DNA of 64,000 bases from NCBI RefSeq assembly GCF_963675165.1, contig NC_087377.1:17877018-17941017 (forward strand), written 5' to 3'. This document shows positions 11,422 through 30,544 of this stretch, in pieces. The notes beneath the pieces were generated by a model. It was not told the origin of the DNA. It saw nothing but the letters and a program-made list of their open reading frames with translations, and did not search any database. The position numbers and the translations under genes were made by a program. Positions within the stretch are counted from its first letter, which is position 1. Every line of letters starts with the position of its first letter. This DNA is from Halichondria panicea. Its lineage: Eukaryota > Porifera > Demospongiae > Suberitida > Halichondriidae.

Positions 11422-14350
11422 ATGGAGGAGGAGTTGGATGGGCTCAGTGCACAGGAGTTACTTGAGAAGAGAGATGGTATCGAGCTAGAGATTAGAGAGC
11501 AGCTGGCTGTACTGGAGCAGGTGTAGTTGTGTGGGAGCTAGATCATTTTATATGTTTGGAGGGCTTAGATACGAAAACACATGCACATACCAATATATAC
11601 CTATATCTACGAACACCACCACTTACTCCATCATTTATTTGCGTATATAAAGTACAAGTAAAATATGTTATTTAAATAAGTTTAACGTAACGATTACGAT
11701 ATCACTCTACAAATAATTTTATGGTCAATGTCTTGTTGGTTCCAGGAGGGTGGGGTTGGTATGAAGGGTGCTCTGGTGGACAGGGAGGGGTTTCCCCGCG
11801 GTGACGTGGACATCTACGTAGTGCGGACAGCCCGACAGAAAGTGTTGTGTTTGCAGAATGACCACAAGTCTCTCATGAAACTGCTCGAGGTGATGTCATC
11901 TAATTATGGTTGATACCTACGTATATACAGATTGATATATGCAACCCTTTTCACCTAGCTCACTTGAAATGCAAACCTTATTAGAGACAACATAAGTCAA
12001 CCACTAGCTACAGACACAGTGGGACCACACTATAGGCTCTGTACACTAGCTACAGTGCACACAGTGGGACCACACTATAGGCTCTGTACACTAGCTACAG
12101 TGCACACAGTGGGACCACACTATAGGCTCTGTACACTAGCTACAGTGCACACAGTGGGACCACACTATAGGTTCTGTACACTAGCTACAGTGCACACAGT
12201 GGGACCACACTATAGGCTCTGTACACTAGCTACAGTGCATGGGACCACACTATAGGCTCTGTACACTAGCTACAGTGTACACAGTGGGACCACACTATAG
12301 GCTCTGTACACTAGCTACAGTGTACACAGTGCATGGGACCACACTATAGGCTCTGTACACTAGCTACAGTGTACACAGTGGGACCACACTATAGGCTCTG
12401 TACACTAGCTACAGTGTACACAGTGGGACCACACTATAGGCTCTGTACACTAGCTACAGTGTACACAGTGGGACCACACTATAGGCTCTGTACACTAGCT
12501 ACAGTGTACACAGTGGGACCACACTATAGGCTCTGTACACTAGCTACAGTGTACACAGTGGGACCACACTATAGGCTCTGTACACTAGCTACAGTGTACA
12601 CAGTGGGACCACACTATAGGCTCTGTACACTAGCTACAGTGTACACAGTGCATGGGACCACACTATAGGCTCTGTACACTAGCTACAGTGCACACAGTGG
12701 GACCACACTATAGGCTCTGTACACTAGCTACAGTGCACACAGTGGGACCACACTATAGGCTCTGTACACTAGCTACAGTGTACACAGTGGGACCACACTA
12801 TAGGCTCTGTACACTAGCTACAGTGCACACAGTGGGACCACACTATAGGCTCTGTACACTAGTCAACACAATTAGAGTAGCATTTCTTTATTTCAAATGA
12901 GGTGACGTGACAAGGGTACAATATACATGTAGCTGATACCTATATATATATAGTGATGAATGGACACCTTTGGGAACAAATGTTTGGCCCTTATACAGAG
13001 GTGGCCTTTGTAGAGGAGTTGTTTAACTGTTCATTTGGGACCTGGTCTTAATTTGTATTGCATTTCTCACTAAGATGGGTTTCACTGCATGTAGTTGATA
13101 TATATACTTATTTATTTATTTACAGAAGAAGCTTCACGCGATACACGCAGAGGAGAGGGAAAGGAGAGGCCCTACTGACGAGTTGCCAAGCAACCAGCCA
13201 GTAACAAGGGCTCGTGGCTTTGTTATAGTCAATCAAGTATCACCAGGGTCACCGGCCGCAGTGGCTGTGAGTACATACATGTTGCTATGGGGAATTAAAG
13301 CATATCTTTTTTTCTGAGCATACACGTAGGTAGATTTTCCTAACAGCTATACTGACGGCATGCATAGCTTTTGCTTCTAAAACGGATGCTCCATAAATTA
13401 TACAGGCTTAAGTTTCCCTCTGAAATATAACTACATAAGTGAATGTGATTTGCTGCATTGCACAAAACACAGTAAGTGTATAGTTATACACAGGGGCTGA
13501 GCGTGGGAGATCAGATTTGTGAATTTGGATCCATAAAAAGTGAAAATTTTCAGAGTTTGCAAGACATCGCTACAGTGGTCCAACACAGTCAAAATGTGAG
13601 TAAATAACAGTTTTCCATTCATCATCACATCAACTGTATAATTATATTCCCTCGTGCATGCAGAGTACAGTGAGGGTAGTGGTCTTGAGAGGGGGTGTGA
13701 CTACCGTTCTCTCCCTCCGTCCTCAACGATGGTCCGGGAGGGGGCTATTAGGGTACGTTCTATTTAGAAGAAGCTCTAGAAGCAATATAGGAAACGGTTG
13801 CATATGGTCCAAAATAGGTCTTATTTTGTAGGGGGGGGAGAGGAGGGTGTACTTTTTTATTACGTCATACTTATTTCATAAAACATCTTTGGCAATCCAA
13901 TTTGATAAGGAGGAAGTGTCCTATACGGACATGTAGGCTCCAATTTCCAGCTATTTTCCAAAATTTCCCTTTAGTATTTATTGCATACCATGTGGTTTCC
14001 ATTTCCTCCGTCTAATTAGGTGTAACATAGTGCTGCCCACCTGATTGCCAACACCCGCCCACTCAACCACACACAGCGTCAACACAAGTACAAGAAATGA
14101 TGACTCAATATTGTTGTGTGTTTGTACAATCATTCCTGTCATTGTTAAAATAACAATAATTACAGCAATATTATCAATGACAAAATGTGTTTTACAGTAA
14201 CGTATGCATTCCATTAATTTAAAAATGAAGGTAGATTTTAATTGAAGGTGATAGGTTATGATTGCACAACATGTCAGTACATGCGCATAATAATTATAAA
14301 AATTGTTTAATTATAGATGTCTAGACAGATTTCATCATCCAGTTGTTTAA
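11422..14350 (+). CDS. PSMD9: 26S proteasome assembly chaperone PSMD9 (PDZ protein)
   Basis: Exons 11422-11520, 11746-11889, 13126-13266, 13494-13595, 13664-13752, and probably 14317-14350. The N-terminal half is helical ([20 protein letters not shown]), followed by the conserved [16 protein letters not shown] and [10 protein letters not shown] blocks. Then comes a PDZ domain (about residues 111-190: [25 protein letters not shown]) and [12 protein letters not shown]. Human PSMD9 is 223 aa; this model gives 202 aa. Splicing at 13752 with the donor GTACGT and the acceptor at 14316 yields GLLGC, as in human; reading through instead stops at 13831 with an unrelated tail. The protein chaperones the base of the proteasome regulatory particle (Nas2 in yeast) in cytosol and nucleus. 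The last exon is an inference. Intron 2 carries a minisatellite element and a MITE. Confidence 0.9.
11940..12920 (+). mobile_element. TIR element with internal 45-bp minisatellite, copy C (both ends present)
   Basis: Left end CCCTTTTCACCTAGCTCACT; right end ATTTCAAATGAGGTGACGTG then ACAAGGG. Apart from small indels these are inverted copies of each other. Between them lie about 19 copies of the 45-bp unit, with short interruptions (GTGCATGGGACC) marking sub-arrays. It sits in intron 2 of PSMD9. This is the copy that best shows the arrays belong to a TIR element. Confidence 0.75.
12955..13087. mobile_element. pogo/Tigger-type MITE
   Basis: Shares its internal sequence with 6500-6650 and ends in GATGGGTTTCACTG, the inverse of a CAGTGAAACC terminus. 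In intron 2 of PSMD9, just before exon 3. Confidence 0.5.
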
Positions 14351-14359
14351 ACGACTCTC

Positions 14360-15943
14360 TTAATGGAAGTGGGTTGAGAGCATTTTCGCTTCTTGCACCA
14401 TTTCCTCAAACCTCCTGGACCTGCCTTCCCCAGTCACATGATCACCGTCGTATGTCACATGACCCGTACTAGCTGGAGTGTCGTGCCTCTCCAACTGTGT
14501 GGGGGCATGTACACAGTTATATAGGAACACGAGACGTGCGTACAGTAACGTACCACTGTCATTAGAAGGTATATAGTGTTTTTTTGTACACTTATAAGGA
14601 CCCGTTAACTTGGCCGTATTATATTTTTTCACACGCTTTTTTGTACAGTTTGCGTATTATTGCAATCGTATACAGTCAGCAACAAATAGAGCACCTATAG
14701 GCAGTCACCACATGACATGATACTGTAGTTCCAGTTGCTATCGACATAATTGCATTAACAAGGCATGCACATGCATGCATACATGCAGTTACCATGCATG
14801 TACATGTAGTTCTTTATCCTGTATGCATAATTCATACCCTGAACTGAACAAAGAGGCTATATTGACATAATTAACATAATTATGAATTTAGGGGTTTGCT
14901 CTAATGTGTTTAAATTAACTCACAGCATCGTAAATGTCGTCATTTCTCTGGAAATCTCCGTGTCGGCGTGGCAACAGATGTACGTGTACATGTGGTACAG
15001 TTTGGCCAGCATCCACACCATCTTGTATGACGATGGAGAGACTAGTTGAAGTGAACACACTCTCCAACACAGGGGCTACCCGGTGGACACAACCAAACAT
15101 GTCTGTCACTTCTTCTGCAGTCAGGTCTGCAAATCTTTCCACATGTCGTTGGGGGGCAACCAGAACATCTGATAAATAGTTGAGGCAATTAGCTAAAGCC
15201 AATAAACGCAATTAATCAATTAGTTTTGATCTGAATACAGATTACGGGCTCTCAAAGATAGCTACCAAAATGGCTGAAATTTGGAAATAGGGCAATTAAG
15301 ACTAGAGGCTTTGCTTTTCAACTAATCACAGAACTTGTATCTAAGCACATCATTGGAAAGGTAATTCTGAGAGCTATTGAATGCATCAATTAGTTTTGAA
15401 ATTGGACAATCTGAACACAAATTACAGGCTCTCAAAAGTACAGAACGGCTGAAATTTGGAATTGTTAAAATTACTATAATTATACCAAATCACGAGAATG
15501 TATTCAGGGTTTTTTTGTACGAGTGGAGTGAAAATTGTGGGTTCCAAAAATGAACCCCCCACACAATGAAATAAACCCTGGTCACTATTGCGTCAATTAA
15601 TATTGTGTTTGCACATGCATCACTACAAGGTAGGGGGACTGCATTCCTGTGTGTGAGGTAATGTACTGCTAGAGTACTGTTAGCCTATAGTATGGAACTC
15701 CTATACTGGAGGGGTTCTCTAGGAGCAGGAAACAGAGTGAGCACAAAATAAGAAGAGGGGCAAAATATATACGACAACATTCGAAACCACTCAAATGATT
15801 TCAATATCCCAAGTAACTATTGCTAGGATACGTCCAGGAAGAACAGGCTTCTTATTGGTGAATGCATAGCACAGCCTCGTGACTAGAAACGTTTGATCTC
15901 GCCCTATCAAGTTTTTTCCAAAGGTAAACACTTGAGCTGCCAT
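14360..15943 (-). CDS. FHIT: Fragile histidine triad protein, diadenosine triphosphate hydrolase
   Basis: Exons 15832-15943 (ATG), 14924-15168, 14360-14494 (TAA), 163 aa; human FHIT is 147. Conserved blocks are [43 protein letters not shown] and [12 protein letters not shown]. The histidine triad is H97-V-H99-V-H101; H99 corresponds to the nucleophile His96 of human FHIT that attacks the alpha phosphate of Ap3A. The C-terminal linker is longer and diverged but keeps an FHIT-like final helix ([13 protein letters not shown]). A GTG-started in-frame extension upstream is rich in Arg/Lys but has no ATG. Divergent from EIF3F; its stop lies 9 bp past the inferred PSMD9 stop. Confidence 0.93.
15240..15470. 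repeat. Dispersed repeat related to the AAGCTTTC family
   Basis: Two halves share ACAGGCTCTCAAA-type blocks followed by ATGGCTGAAATTTGGAAATA-like sequence. Related text occurs at 230-330. Lies in intron 1 of FHIT. Confidence 0.45.
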
Positions 15944-16134
15944 TCCCCTTTCTTTGACCGCGGCTTTGATTCGCGATACAGCACCTCGAATTAAGGGCAC
16001 TGTTGAAAGTACTTTGAACCCATGATCTAATTATTCGACATGAGCCATGTGGGAAAAGAAATATTGAACTAAAGAAAAGCTTCCTCACTGGACCTACAGT
16101 TAGTCGTTTTTCTGCAGTACTTCTGTTGCTAAAA
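15944..16134. promoter_or_regulatory. Shared promoter of FHIT and EIF3F
   Basis: 191 bp between two diverging start codons. No TATA box identified; a pyrimidine-rich stretch and an ACTTCTG block lie near the EIF3F start. Probably bidirectional. Confidence 0.55.
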
Positions 16135-18806
16135 ATGGAGAATGTACTGGGAGAGGTGGTGAAGGTCCACCCGGTGGCCTTGTTCACGATTGTGGACAGT
16201 TACGAGCGACGGCCAGAGCTGGGGAAGCGGGTAATTGGCACACTCATGGGTACCAGCGAGAAAGGGGTTGTGGAAATCAGAAGCTGCTATGCTGTACCTC
16301 ATAACGAGACTGATGGCGAGGTACACTTGCAGGATTTGCTTGTACTGCATTTATTGCTGCTATTTTACGCACGCAGGTAGCTGTGAATATGGAGTTTGTA
16401 AAGCAAATGTCATCTTTGCAACATCTCGTCAATAAGACGGAGAGTGTTGTCGGATGGTAAGCATCACGCCCACACACACACACCCTCATGTTACACACAC
16501 ACACACATTGCAACATCTCGTCAATAAGACGGGAGAGTGAGCATCACGCCCACATACACACCCTCACACACCACACACACACAGGTTCTCAACATTCTCG
16601 TTCAGTGATCGTCCCAAGTACGGCACAGTTCCTGAGAATATGATGCATTCTGTACTCATACATGACTACTACAGTCGCCTAGCAACCGGCCCCAACGCCA
16701 TCTTCCTCACACTAGACACCACCTTGAGAACAGGTTAGGATAATGGGTAAAGGTGGCCACGTTAGTTGCTCAATTATGTCTACAATAATATACAGTGCTA
16801 TTGGGTAAAGATCATCAAGTCTCTTAGTACTGATTACCCTGTGAAGTATTTTTTCTGGCGTTAAATCTTGCTATGTTTATCTTAACATTTTCCAATTATC
16901 CGCGAGTATAATTTTTACGATTTAATATCGCATGTATGCTACTAAAAGACTGCTATTTCGCGAAAATTAAATCTGCGAAAGCTTCCCTCAAAATATACAC
17001 GCTATATGGTATTTTATCATTTTATTTCTGCAGGTCGACTGGAGATTAAAGCTTTTGTCAAGTTTAAAGTGGGACTACCTAACAAGACAGCTGGGGTCAT
17101 CTTTACCCCCATTCCCTGTGAGGTCGTGTACTTTGAACCTGAGCGAGCAGGAGTGCAGTTACTGAGAGAGACGGTTGGTAGCGGCAATAGTCCCATCAAG
17201 AGTGACTTTGAGCATCTGGAGAGGTGTGTGGAGTGGGTGGAGGGAGGATAGTGTGTGCGTGGGTGGAGTGGGTGGGGGAGGGGAGTGTGTGGAGTGGATG
17301 GGGAGGATAGTGTGTGTGTGGGTAGGGGAGGGGAGTGTGTGGAGTGGATGGGGGAGGATAGTGTGTGTGGGGGTGGGGAGGAGTGTGTGGAGTGGATGGG
17401 AGAGGATAGTGTGTGCGTGGGTGGGGGAGGGGAGTGTGTGTGTGGGTGAGTGTGTGTGTGTACATTTATTTTAATATTCAACATTGTTGTGGTGGGTGTG
17501 ACCAGCATTTTCAAGTGGTGGCTATTTTCATTCCTCAATCTCGATTCTCCATAGATTGAAAAGGAAGGGGATTGGAAACGAAAATTTTTGCGTGAAACAC
17601 TCCGCGTTATAGGGCGTGGCTAAAACTACAAAGGGATTATTTTATAGTCAGCATGCTCATTACCTGTCTTGGCTGCCATACAATGTGCTGTACATAGAAA
17701 TGGTGAAATTGATCACTTTTAATGTTGAATATTCTAAAAAGTAAAGAGAATATAGCTCTAAAAGGTCGACTAAGCAACGCAACCACTATCACTAAACAAA
17801 TACATGCTATAAAAGAAGGAATGGCCCTTACTATGAAGTCGTGAGAGGTCAAGGCCCGTGGTGTGTCTAAAAGTATACTAAAGCAGTTTGAAGGACTATA
17901 CTGCAAACGTTTATGAACAGTAAAGCTTATCCACAAAAACTAAAAACAGAGTAAAGACAGCGGACTTGGACAAGTTAGAGCTTGTCAGTGGTGTAAAGTT
18001 ACTTCTCTAGAGTAACCTCCCAGCCTCTGAGTGATCGCTAGTGGATAGGAGAGCTAGAAACAGTTGAAATACAACCTGAGTACGGTCAAAACAAAAATAA
18101 TCGCGAGCGCGAAATCATAACGCGGAGTCTTTCAACCATTTACACAGGGAGGCCTGGTCGTTTCCAATCCCCTTCCTTTTCAATCTATGATTCAACACAC
18201 AAAATTGCCTTTTCTATAATATCTAGTGAACTAGGCCTGAGAGGTGTTTATTTCTGCCCATTTTATTTTTTGCCTGTTACACTCCCTCTCGCCGTGCACA
18301 CGCACACAGTGCCACTGAGTCTATTGGACAGCTGCTGGAAAAGTTAGTCAAGTATACAGCAGAGGTCATGGTAGGTAACTATCCGTGTATCGCCAGTCCC
18401 TTACCCCCCCCCACACACACACCTACTCACACACAGGCGGGCACTATCCCTGGTAATGGCACAGTAGGACGGTTGCTAATGGAAACCATCTCTAGAGTAC
18501 CTAAAATCGAAGGACCAAAGTTTGAATCTCTTCTTAACTCTACAATGCAGGTCCGTTATTTCGTGTCCTTTCTTCCCCAATACCATAATTATAGCGGGAA
18601 TACTTCGAGGGTATAACTTTTTGTGGTTTTCACTGATTAAGCATGTACCGCAAACATTTATATCCACAAATTTAAGATTGCATGATGATCATTACTCGCT
18701 CTATATTATACTGCAGGACCTACTGATGGTGGTGTATTTGGCAGAGCTGACCAAGACGCAGATGACACTTGGAGAGAGACTATCGCAATTCAAATCACCA
18801 AATTAA
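16135..18806 (+). CDS. EIF3F: Translation initiation factor eIF3 subunit F (MPN domain)
   Basis: Seven exons, 16135-16320, 16377-16456, 16585-16733, 17034-17223, 18310-18370, 18437-18550 and 18717-18806, code for 289 aa with consistent phases. The MPN (Mov34) domain starts at [18 protein letters not shown] and RVIGTLMGT; the C-terminal helical part ([32 protein letters not shown]) matches eIF3f. In this family the JAMM zinc ligands are incomplete, and here too the MPN core has no obvious full H-x-H-x7-S-x2-D set, so a structural role in the eIF3 complex is expected. Start: the ATG is preceded by AAAA and gives the family's N-terminus without the Pro/Ala-rich extension of vertebrates. Introns 2 and 4 hold duplicated sequence and a TIR element. 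Confidence 0.93.
17225..17460. repeat. G/T-rich minisatellite
   Basis: About four units of 50-60 bp built from GAGTGTGTGGAGTGGATGGG and GGATAGTGTGTG, directly behind the donor of EIF3F exon 4. Open frames on both strands here are repeat artefacts. Confidence 0.8.
17551..18188. mobile_element. 638-bp element with 31-bp perfect TIRs
   Basis: Left end begins ATAGATTGAAAAGGAAGGGG and continues ATTGGAAACGA; the right end at 18158-18188 is its exact inverse. A second inverted match (ACTCCGCGTTAT and its complement) lies just inside both ends. A 99-codon minus frame inside shows no recognisable transposase. Intron 4 of EIF3F. Confidence 0.85.
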
Positions 18807-19218
18807 TTAGCTCTTTATAATTATGATATGCGTGTCTATATAATATTGTTAATGAATAAAAGTTTGTACAAAATATTTTATAAAAGTGAAAGTGAAATTG
18901 GTAAAGAGCGTTAAATCAATATAATTAATGCTGCTTATACACCATAATAGCCAAATTTAATTAATGATCTTTACCGTATATACTCTAGTATTAATATTGG
19001 CCACAACATAATGATAATAAAATAATGCTGCAATTATAATTATAATTATAGCAATATAAAATATTCATCGCTGCAAATTTATAAGGGAATTAAAATTTAA
19101 AATAAAAGAAAATTTAACACAACACATGTACGTATACAAATAATTTTCTACTAACTGTTAAAAAATGAGTGATTAAAATTACAATAGTTTGCACCAGCTA
19201 ATCATAAGGGGGTGTGGT
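18807..19218. other. Intergenic region between convergent EIF3F and the ITIM receptor
   Basis: Very AT-rich, with an ATGAATAAAAG poly(A) signal at about 18853 for EIF3F. No coding signal. Confidence 0.6.
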
Positions 19219-28241
<9,023 letters not shown>

Positions 28242-28603
28242 CCTGTACACTGGTACTCAGGCCCGCTTGCTTGTACTGTTTAGTTAGAAGTTTGTCAATT
28301 ATCTAGCTAGCTAAGCTTCTGTGCTAGCTGCAGATCAGAAATGCTTGTTTTGGTTGTGGTATATTAATTTTGACCTCAAGAATTATAGCTGCCCCACCCC
28401 TCAAATGTAGCAATCTAATTCCATTGCCCATGCGCAGACTTTGAGAGGGTGGGGCTGACCGCACACCCCGCGGCTTGACCCGAGGCAAGATTTGTACCGT
28501 TGCCCATGCGCAGACTATGAGAGGGAGGGGCTGACTGTTACAGATTGGCATCAATGGCATGTAAACTGTGTCAGGAAATCAGAACTCACTAACAATAACA
28601 AGC
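28242..28603. promoter_or_regulatory. Bidirectional promoter of the paired ITIM/ITAM-like receptors
   Basis: 362 bp between diverging start codons. It contains a 36-bp direct repeat at 28424-28459 and 28500-28535 (TTGCCCATGCGCAGACT, then GAGAGGG and GGGGCTGAC), differing at about three positions. Each copy has a CATGCGCA half-site resembling NRF1 motifs and a GGGGCTGAC box. Likely shared control elements; their binding factors are inferred only from the motif. Confidence 0.6.
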
Positions 28604-30446
28604 ATGAAGTCAATTCTACTCTCTGTGCTAGCTCTATCTCTTGTACCCTACTGTGAGTTACTATATAATTATATAGACTATAGCCATCTTTAGCTAGTGT
28701 ATCCCTCCATTTTACTATCATTACATACTGCAGGTCTCAGCCAATTAACCACATTTGGAGCAAACTACATTCCCAGCATTGGCACTGTTGTAGCAGGCCT
28801 CCCAGGAACCAACCATACGTTCAATTGCGACCAATTCAGCAGGAACAATAACGTAACCACAAAAGTTACCACCGCTTGGTTACTTGATAACTTCCTGGGT
28901 CTATCGCTAGTTAGTATTCGTACGAATGATCATCCAGAGTTTGCTATCACTGGAACAGAGAGAGGCAGTGATTTCCCGTTTCCAACCTTCCGTAACCAGT
29001 TAACTATTGTGAATCTCACACATAGACTGCATAACGTGAGGCTCTTCTGTGGACATGGACAAAATACTGATGGATATTGGGAGCTGAGAGTTTACAGTAA
29101 GTGTGTGTGTGTGTGTGTGTGGGTGGGTGGGTGTGTATATGGGGAAATTCCTCATTTCTTCGCCACTATTTCAAATTGTTGCTCTTATACTTGCAGCTCC
29201 ACCATTACTCAATAGTAATGAACAGTTGAGTGTAACAGAAGGGGACAGCGTGAGTGTGAACGTCAGTCAAGGCCTGAGAGAAACGTTTCCATTCCCTCGG
29301 GACTTTGAGTGGCAGAAAGATGGTGTCATCATTAGCAACTCCACTAGAGCAGCGTTTGGCTACACTCTACTAAACATCAACCCAGTGAGAAGAGAGGACA
29401 ATGGAACGTACACTTTGTCAGCTACTAACTCGAGATTAGGAGACTCTGAGAGCATTATTGGAACTGGAAATGGACGTATTGAATTGGAAATATTCTGTAA
29501 GTTTTGTGCTAATGATAGCTACATTACATTGCTTGTAAATAGTTACATATTGAGTTACATGCTGCATATTGTAATTAGATGGACCTGAGCTTGATGCTGC
29601 TGAGTCAGCTCTGGCCGCTGTGGAGGAGCAAGCTAACCTCACTCTGATGTGTGGGACTAACGTGGTTGGACACCCAGTACCTAGTGTGCAATGGAGGGAC
29701 AGTGCAGACAGTGTAATAGACACTGCTGACACAGCATTCGTGTTCAACAATGGACCAGAGCTAGTCAGTCTAACAATCCTCAGTGCACAGTTGAGCGACA
29801 CAGGGAACTGGACCTGCACTCTGACCTCCACTGAGACGGCTGTAATCGTTGAGAGGATGCTGTCATTGACTGTTATCAGTGAGTGCATGCAAAACATCTT
29901 CTGAACACGTAATTATATCTCTCATTGTTACAGCTCGTCCACCATCTCCAGTGAATGTAACAATAAACGAACGAGGGGCTACATGGTTTTACGTCAGTTG
30001 GCTATCACCACTGGACCCGCCCACTCACTTCACACTCACAGCCACCCCCTCAAACAACGAGTCACCCGTCACACTAACCGTGGAGCAACCACGACTCAGT
30101 GTCAACATGACATCACTGATACCTGGTACAGAGTACAGTGTTGCAGTGGTGGCTAGCACTCTCTTGCAAGGTGTTGTGGCTGCCAGTCACAGTAGTGTCA
30201 CTGTTGTTGATTCTACTAATACTTCAGGTAAACAATGCTGTGCTTTTGTGTGTGCTCTGTTTGTACTGACTGAACCCATTCATGGCAATATGCTCACCAT
30301 AACCATCGCCTGTCTGGATACAGCTATCTAGAGAAAATATGTACAAGTTCAATAATTTGATTCTATACATGTACATCGACTTATGTAGTTCCCTTTTGAA
30401 GTGTACACACATTTCATGTTTTCCACTAATCTCTCCGGATCCAAAC

Positions 30447-30544
<98 letters not shown>

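Noticed and set aside
13753-13831. Read-through end of PSMD9
   Set aside because: The extra residues have no resemblance to the family, while the spliced version restores GLLGC; kept as second choice.
15944-16000. N-terminal extension of FHIT resembling a mitochondrial presequence
   Set aside because: The upstream frame begins at a GTG codon and has no ATG; the family start fits the ATG at 15943.
17017-17538. 173-codon minus-strand frame overlapping EIF3F exon 4
   Set aside because: It is the complement of a real exon plus a G/T-rich minisatellite.
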